Source of the DNA: Rehmannia glutinosa
Taxonomy: Eukaryota; Streptophyta; Magnoliopsida; Lamiales; Orobanchaceae
Reading direction: 5' to 3'
DNA length: 64,000 bases
Assembly (NCBI GenBank): GCA_016081115.2
Contig: JABTTQ020001113.1
Coordinates: forward strand, 186,001 to 250,000
Shown: piece after piece, positions 59,680-64,000 of the stretch
How positions within the stretch are numbered: position 1 is the stretch's first letter
Layout of the letters: every line of letters begins with the position of its first letter
The notes under the pieces: model-generated
The model's input: only the letters and a program-made list of their open reading frames with translations
The model's database searches: none
Told to the model about the DNA's origin: nothing
Program-made: the position numbers and the translations under genes

Positions 59680-59938
59680 CGTTAGAGTGATTAAATATTA
59701 AATAGCTCACCTCCCTAATAGTTTAAGCTTTTAAATGAGGTGGTCATTCAATATGGTATCAGAGTCAGGCTAAACAGAAAATCCCGAGTTCAAACCTCAC
59801 CGCCATCCATAAAAGTCTTTCATGTGCTAGGCTTCATAAACAATCGCCTGCACGTGAGGGGGCGTGTTAGAGTGATTAAATATTAAATTACTCACCTCTC
59901 TAATAGCTTAAGCTTTTAGATGAGGTGGTCATTCAACA
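59680..59938 (+). mobile_element. TRIM (terminal-repeat retrotransposon in miniature)
   Basis: Two direct repeats of 74 bp (59680-59753 and 59865-59938) differ at only a few positions and run from tGTTAGAGTG to TTCAACA. The left repeat is followed at once by TGGTATCAGAG (59754), the initiator-Met primer site, and the right one is preceded by GTGAGGGGGCG, a polypurine tract. The inner 111 bp does not code. The left copy has lost its first T and its terminal CA (now ca-ata). No clear 5-bp flank duplication, so it is old. Confidence 0.88.
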
Positions 59939-60115
59939 AATTGTGTAAAGATGTGCAAAATTAAACAATTCCACTGCAAAAATAAAGTTATCACTATATG
60001 CATATATGTGTTACCAAGTTATCACTATACTTGTGACGCTGGTTATTGAAAGAGAACTTAATCAAAATTCTTGCCACTATATATTATATCTTGAAAATTA
60101 ATAAGTGATAAAAAA

Positions 60116-60474
60116 GGATAATTACAAAAACTACCAATGAGGTTTGGCCTAATTACAAAACCCAGCTAATAACTTTAAAAATTACAAAAACCACCATTGA
60201 GTTTTACATCCGTCTTACATTTTGCCCCAACCATTAGTTGACCCCTAACTATAACAAATGAAATTTTAATCAAGCTATTTATAAATTCAGAAAAGTTGAG
60301 GGATATAATTGCAAAAATATTGGATGACATATTAGCATTTTCAGTTGGCTCCACTAACGACAAGTGAGAAATGTAAGACGGTGTAAACTTCAAGGGTGGT
60401 TTTCATAATCTCCAAAGTTAGCTGGGATTTTTCGTAATTATGCCAAACTTCAAGAGTAGTTTTTGTAAGTATCC
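60116..60474. mobile_element. MULE-type MITE, same family as in the WAT1-like intron (copy 3)
   Basis: Ends ggataattacaaaaact and inverse (gtagtttttgtaagtatcc), with inner phrases 'aggtttggcctaattac' and 'taattatgccaaactt' mirrored. Flanks are A-rich, so the target duplication cannot be judged. Confidence 0.72.
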
Positions 60475-60562
60475 TAAAAAAATGCATATCAATAGAATTA
60501 CTAGAAATACGGATCCAAATAAAAAAAAAAAAACAGGGGAAAAAAACACACACACACAAACA

Positions 60563-61235
60563 TGTTATTATATGGTTAGATCAAATCAATCCCAAGCATT
60601 AAAATGCTTATGATGATACCCGAGCCGAGTTGTGAAAAATTAATCCACGTCATCAGCCTGACACATATTCGAATAGGTGACCTACAGGTGACGTCAACAA
60701 TGATGTACAACAACACGTCACGAATTAGGCTCGCCCGCTACCGAGCCCAACCGCAACACGGCTACCGAGCCCCGAGCCCCGAGCCCAAGTTTCGAGATGA
60801 AACGCACGCTACGCGCCTGACCGTAAAAATAAACACATGCCCATGTCTTGAACACTTTATTGGTACAGTAAACCGCCACATGTCGAGGAGAATCATGAAG
60901 AGAAGTCGACAAGTGGCAAGTTTTGGCGATATGCACAACTATAGAGGGACATGTGTCGTTTTTTTTAACTATTTTATTAATTAGTGAATAGTTAGTGCAA
61001 AGATGACTATTGTAAACCCACTTACTCAAAGGGGTATAAAGAGTCGGAAAAGGAGGAAAGAAAGAGAGGCAATTGTAACCAATTATAAGAAAAACCGGCC
61101 GATATTCCGATATTCCGGCCGGCAAAATACAAAAAGGCATAATTAGCCGAAATAAACATACGTTACGCACGTTTTTATTTCCACGTGTTAAATCTTTTAC
61201 ATATTTTCGCTTGTTGACCAAAACGCACGTCAACA
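60563..61235 (+). repeat. Ty3/gypsy 5' LTR (start tentative)
   Basis: The end is fixed by CAACA (61231-61235) directly before a primer site. The start is only inferred from TGTTATTA at 60563. It contains a TATA box (GGTATAAAG at 61034-61042), three tandem 'ccgagcc' units near 60765-60785, and several ACGT-core motifs. No partner LTR lies in the window, so the right part of the element is missing or beyond the edge. Confidence 0.65.
60646..61232 (+). promoter_or_regulatory. ACGT-core (bZIP-type) motifs in the gypsy LTR
   Basis: CACGTCA at 60646-60652, palindromic TGACGTCA at 60689-60696, CACGTCA at 60714-60720, G-box CACGTG at 61182-61187, CACGTCA at 61226-61232, with TTGACC (W-box-like) just before. 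Such sites bind TGA/bZIP and WRKY factors in plants. Stress-responsive LTR activity is an inference. Confidence 0.5.
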
Positions 61236-61237
61236 AA

Positions 61238-61256
61238 TTGGCGCTAGAAGGAGGCC
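61238..61256 (+). other. Gypsy primer-binding site
   Basis: TTGGCGCTAGAAGGAGG starts three bases after the LTR end, a common primer-site form in plant gypsy elements. Confidence 0.75.
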
Positions 61257-61502
61257 CGTATTGGTCCGATCCAAGTTCGATCAAAAAGCAAGTGAAATAA
61301 AAACCAGGTAAAGTTTGACACTTAACTTTTTGGGTAATAGAAAAATGAGTCAACTGGCCGAGAAATGCCCGCTTGATCAAGAGCAACATTTGAACAACCA
61401 ACCTGGCCGGACTACAAATGGCCACAATATGCTCCAAAGGCGGGAAGACTATTTTATTTCCTTTTTGCTCGATTAATTGCCAACCCAACTTTTGTACAAC
61501 AA

Positions 61503-62700
61503 ATGAACCAACTTATATCGCAAACTCTCGCCACCACAAACTCTCAAGCACCTCCTCCACTCCTTGCAAACACTAACCCACTCAACCCACAACTAAATGT
61601 TAACATTAATCCTCAAATTCCCGGACTTCCCCACCATGAAGCCCAAGAAGCGATTCGGGTAATGAACATGTCCGTCATGAAGACGGCAGAGAGAAGATGA
61701 GGATGAGCAAAGTCGCATAAGCGTAATCATTTCTCGAGCAAACGCGACATCGTCATGCCCGCTCGGTGTTCGCCGGACGACCGAGTTGATCCCTTTTCGA
61801 CTCGACGATAAGTTCCGGCTCGGAGTTTCGGATGAGCGGGAGCAACTCAGGGTCAATCGGATCCAAGGCCCTAGCTTATGGGAGGAACGGGATGTAGAAA
61901 TACACCGCCTACGCCGTCGCCTCGAACGCAATTGGAAGGCGGTCCGGATGGCGACGTCATCTCAAGACCGCCCCAAGTAATGAGCGCCCCCGTCCCGCCG
62001 CCATTTTCCCCTCGGAATCCTGGCAATCCCGTTACCGCCAAAGTTGAAAATCCCCTGTGTCGGTCTCTATAATGGGGAAACCGACCCGACTACTCACGTT
62101 CACAAGTACTTAGCATGGATGGAACTATACGGTCCAAGCGATGCCATCCTCTCGTAGGGGCGTTCCCCCGACTTTGGGCGACCGAGCCCACGTTGGTTTA
62201 GGACCCGCCACGGGGATCCATTCAAGCATGGGGGATCGGCCTCCGCTTTACGACACATTTCCTAACGCCCAAAGTCCGAGCGCGCTAAAGACTCCCTTGT
62301 AAACATCAAACAAGGGAAGGACGAGCCCCTGAAAAGTTATATTTCTCGGTTCAATAAACAAGTTCGAGAGATGGAGCCGGTGTCGGATGACGCCATTTTG
62401 ATCGCAGCCATGGTCGGACTAGCCCCGAGACTTGGTTCAATTACTCTATCCACGAATCGGGGCGACCTCGTACCAAGAATTTCGATCCGCGCGGAACGCC
62501 ATATTTGTGCGGAAGAAGCCATGGCAAGTAACCACCCCGAGCACCGACAAGGAGCGTAGAAAGGGCGGAAGGAAAGAACCGATAGTTGGGCGGGTCGGGA
62601 TTAGGCCATTCTCGGAAAATCCGACTATCGGATTTAGAGCTCGCCAAGAGGCGAGAGCCGAAGTCGCCGCGCTTAAGAAAGTACTTTGACCCACACTCCA
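61503..62700 (+). pseudogene. Ty3/gypsy gag remnant
   Basis: Begins at MNQLISQTLATTNSQ (61503). Spread over frames are IQGPSLWEERDVEIHRLRRRLE, then the core gag phrases YNGETDPTTHVHKYLAWMELYG (about 62068-62140), KDSLVNIKQGKDEPLKSYISRF (about 62290-62355) and MEPVSDDAILIAAMVGL (62371 on). The pattern DP..H...Y...M.L, then Q.k.EpL..Y..RF, is that of plant gypsy gag. Frame breaks occur every few hundred bases, and no protease or pol follows before an unrelated repeat begins about 62870. Confidence 0.82.
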
Positions 62701-63127
62701 TCGGCCATATGGAATGAAGTCTGGTCTCGATTTGTTACCTCCGGCTCGGCCTCACGAAAATTGAGTCAAAATTAGATTCGCGTCGATTCTCGTGCATATC
62801 ATAAATCGATAGGTCACGATACTGACGAGTGCCGAGATCTAATTAGGGAAATTATGCGGGTTGTTGTAAGTCCAAGCGGCTACGATAATCTAGAGGGGGG
62901 GTGAATAGATTATCTCCATCTTTTCGATTTCGCCCTCTTTTAACAATCGAATGCTCAAACAAAACAATGAAGGTGCGGAAAGTAAACAACACACGTCGAT
63001 TTAAAGAGGTTCAACCCACCTAGGGCCTAATCCTCTACCACCCCAGTATATCCGGGATGGATTTCAAAAAGAAAAAGAGAATTTTATTAATTACCAAAAT
63101 TAATACAAATTCAACTTACAACACCTT

Positions 63128-63296
63128 GAAGAGCACCACACTCTTCTTCAACACCACCTTTGGAGATTACCACAATCTCACTTTGAAGATTACCACAATC
63201 TTCCTTCAACGGCACCTTGTGAAGATTACCACAATCTTCAACCTTGAAGAATACCAAATTCTTCAACACCTCAATAAGAAGATTACCACAATCTTC
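63128..63296 (+). repeat. Series of six small hairpins with co-changing arms
   Basis: Units at 63128-63146 (GAAGAG/CTCTTC), 63163-63179 (GAGATT/AATCTC), 63185-63203, 63221-63239 and 63278-63296 (GAAGATT/AATCTTC), and 63246-63264 (GAAGAAT/ATTCTTC). Loops are ACCAC, ACCAA or CACCACA. The stem sequences differ among units but always pair perfectly. Confidence 0.85.
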
Positions 63297-63749
63297 TTCA
63301 CCTATCACCTAGATCATCCAAGTGTGCTCTTACCACAAGAACACTCACAAGGATATCTTGTGTTTGAATGATAACCAAAAATCAAGATTACAACTCAATA
63401 ATGAATAATACAATTTGAGTGCAAAGTGTAATCAAGAATAGCCTAGACCTCAAAGATGTGAAAGTGATAAGTTTAGGCAATATTACAACAAGAATAATGA
63501 CTATGAAAGACCAAGTGTTTTCTTGAAGTGTATCTTGTTGTGTTGTATCTCAATTGTTGTGTTGGTTGCTCCAAAACTTCCTCTATTTATAGGAGATGAT
63601 TGATCAAGCATAGGCTCCTCTTGGGGATTGAAAATCTCTGAGAAAAATACAATTAAAATCAAGAATATAGTCATTAGAAATCAATCCCACAATTTAAGGA
63701 AATGTGTCTGTTGTCAAACGGTCATATTTTTCTTTGTCAATACATAGAG

Positions 63750-63980
63750 GCGACCGGTCGCATTTAAATAGACGTTGAAAAAAAAAACACAAAGCAAAAT
63801 AACACAAGGCGGCGGTCGACGTCTACCTCGACCGCCGACCATCACCCCAACCGGTCCCCTCATGGATTTTGCAAGGATTAAACGTTCGTTTCAAACACAC
63901 TTGCAGGTGCACGGTCGATCATTGGGCGACGGCCGACCGGGACGGTCGACGCCCGCAGCGGCCGGTCGACCGCTAGTTTT
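63750..63980. repeat. CG-rich palindrome cluster (CGGTCGAC / GCGACCGGTCGC)
   Basis: In an AT-rich setting, this tract packs GCGACCGGTCGC (63750-63761, perfect palindrome), several GGTCGAC and CGGCCG cores, and GACCGGGACGGTCGAC-like pairs. It resembles in style, not in sequence, the ACACGGCCGTGT cluster of the Athila-like LTR. Confidence 0.75.
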
Positions 63981-64000
63981 TTCTTTCCGTCTCATTTTTC

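Larger units (their letters stand above)
62870..64000. repeat. Unclassified dispersed repeat or LTR-like element, cut by the window edge
   Basis: Opens with 'taatctagagggggggtgaatag', a phrase common in plant interspersed repeats, then 'ggttcaacccacctagggcctaatcctctacc'. It contains the hairpin series (63128-63296) and, at the end, a CG-rich palindromic tract (63750-63980). No convincing coding. It may be the LTR or leader of another retroelement. Confidence 0.5.

Noticed and set aside
59754..59830. tRNA gene (TGGTATCAGAG, then cgagttcaaacctcac)
   Set aside because: The phrases do not form a cloverleaf. The first is the primer-binding site of a TRIM flanked by 74-bp repeats.
60718..61488. 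256-codon minus-strand open frame
   Set aside because: Antisense to a gypsy LTR and primer site with no family likeness. Length alone is not enough, though it is mentioned with the LTR finding.
63128..63296. CRISPR-like array
   Set aside because: The units are short palindromes with irregular spacing (22-36 bp), there are no unique spacers or cas genes, and the host is a plant.

Overview
This is nuclear DNA from a flowering plant, most likely a eudicot. It is AT-rich, the genes have GT-AG introns, and it carries plant-specific families (L-type lectin receptor kinase, WAT1/EamA transporter) and plant transposon lineages (Helitron with RepHel and RPA, Athila-like gypsy, copia, TRIM, MULE- and hAT-type MITEs). 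I cannot name the species. There are no bacterial-style operons, CRISPR arrays, or recognisable rRNA or tRNA genes.

Layout: 1-3895 holds an intact-length lectin receptor-like kinase gene (minus strand) whose kinase domain has lost key catalytic residues, plus its flanks. From 3896 to at least 16402 lies a large minus-strand Helitron. Its 3' terminus (CTAG preceded by a hairpin) is visible at 3896. It carries a ten-exon RPA70-like gene that still reads open for 518 codons, and a frameshifted Rep/helicase gene. 16403-22735 is non-coding, with a MITE and local duplications. 22736-24284 is a complete three-exon 60S ribosomal protein L9 (uL6) gene with a typical ribosomal-protein promoter.

25854-51575 is one copia element (minus strand) split by a 19.5-kb Athila-like gypsy insertion (28345-47855, 5-bp target duplication ATGGT). 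The insertion is not a simple LTR-internal-LTR unit. It contains four LTR copies (one truncated), two copies of the ATHILA ORF-1 region and a third, deleted internal segment. The LTRs and the post-pol spacer are studded with CG-rich palindromes built on ACACGGCCGTGT.

51576-59139 holds a hAT-type MITE and then a complete seven-exon WAT1-related (EamA) transporter gene on the plus strand, whose introns collected several MITEs. 59140-60474 has a TRIM element with 74-bp terminal repeats and another MITE. From about 60563 a gypsy LTR, primer-binding site and broken gag follow. The last 1.1 kb is a different repeat, with a run of small hairpins whose arms change together and a CG-rich palindromic tract. 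It is cut by the window edge.

The host genes look unrelated to each other; most of the window is transposon sequence. The points most worth following up are the Helitron whose RPA gene is open while Rep/Hel is broken, the four-LTR Athila array, the covarying hairpin series and the lectin pseudokinase.
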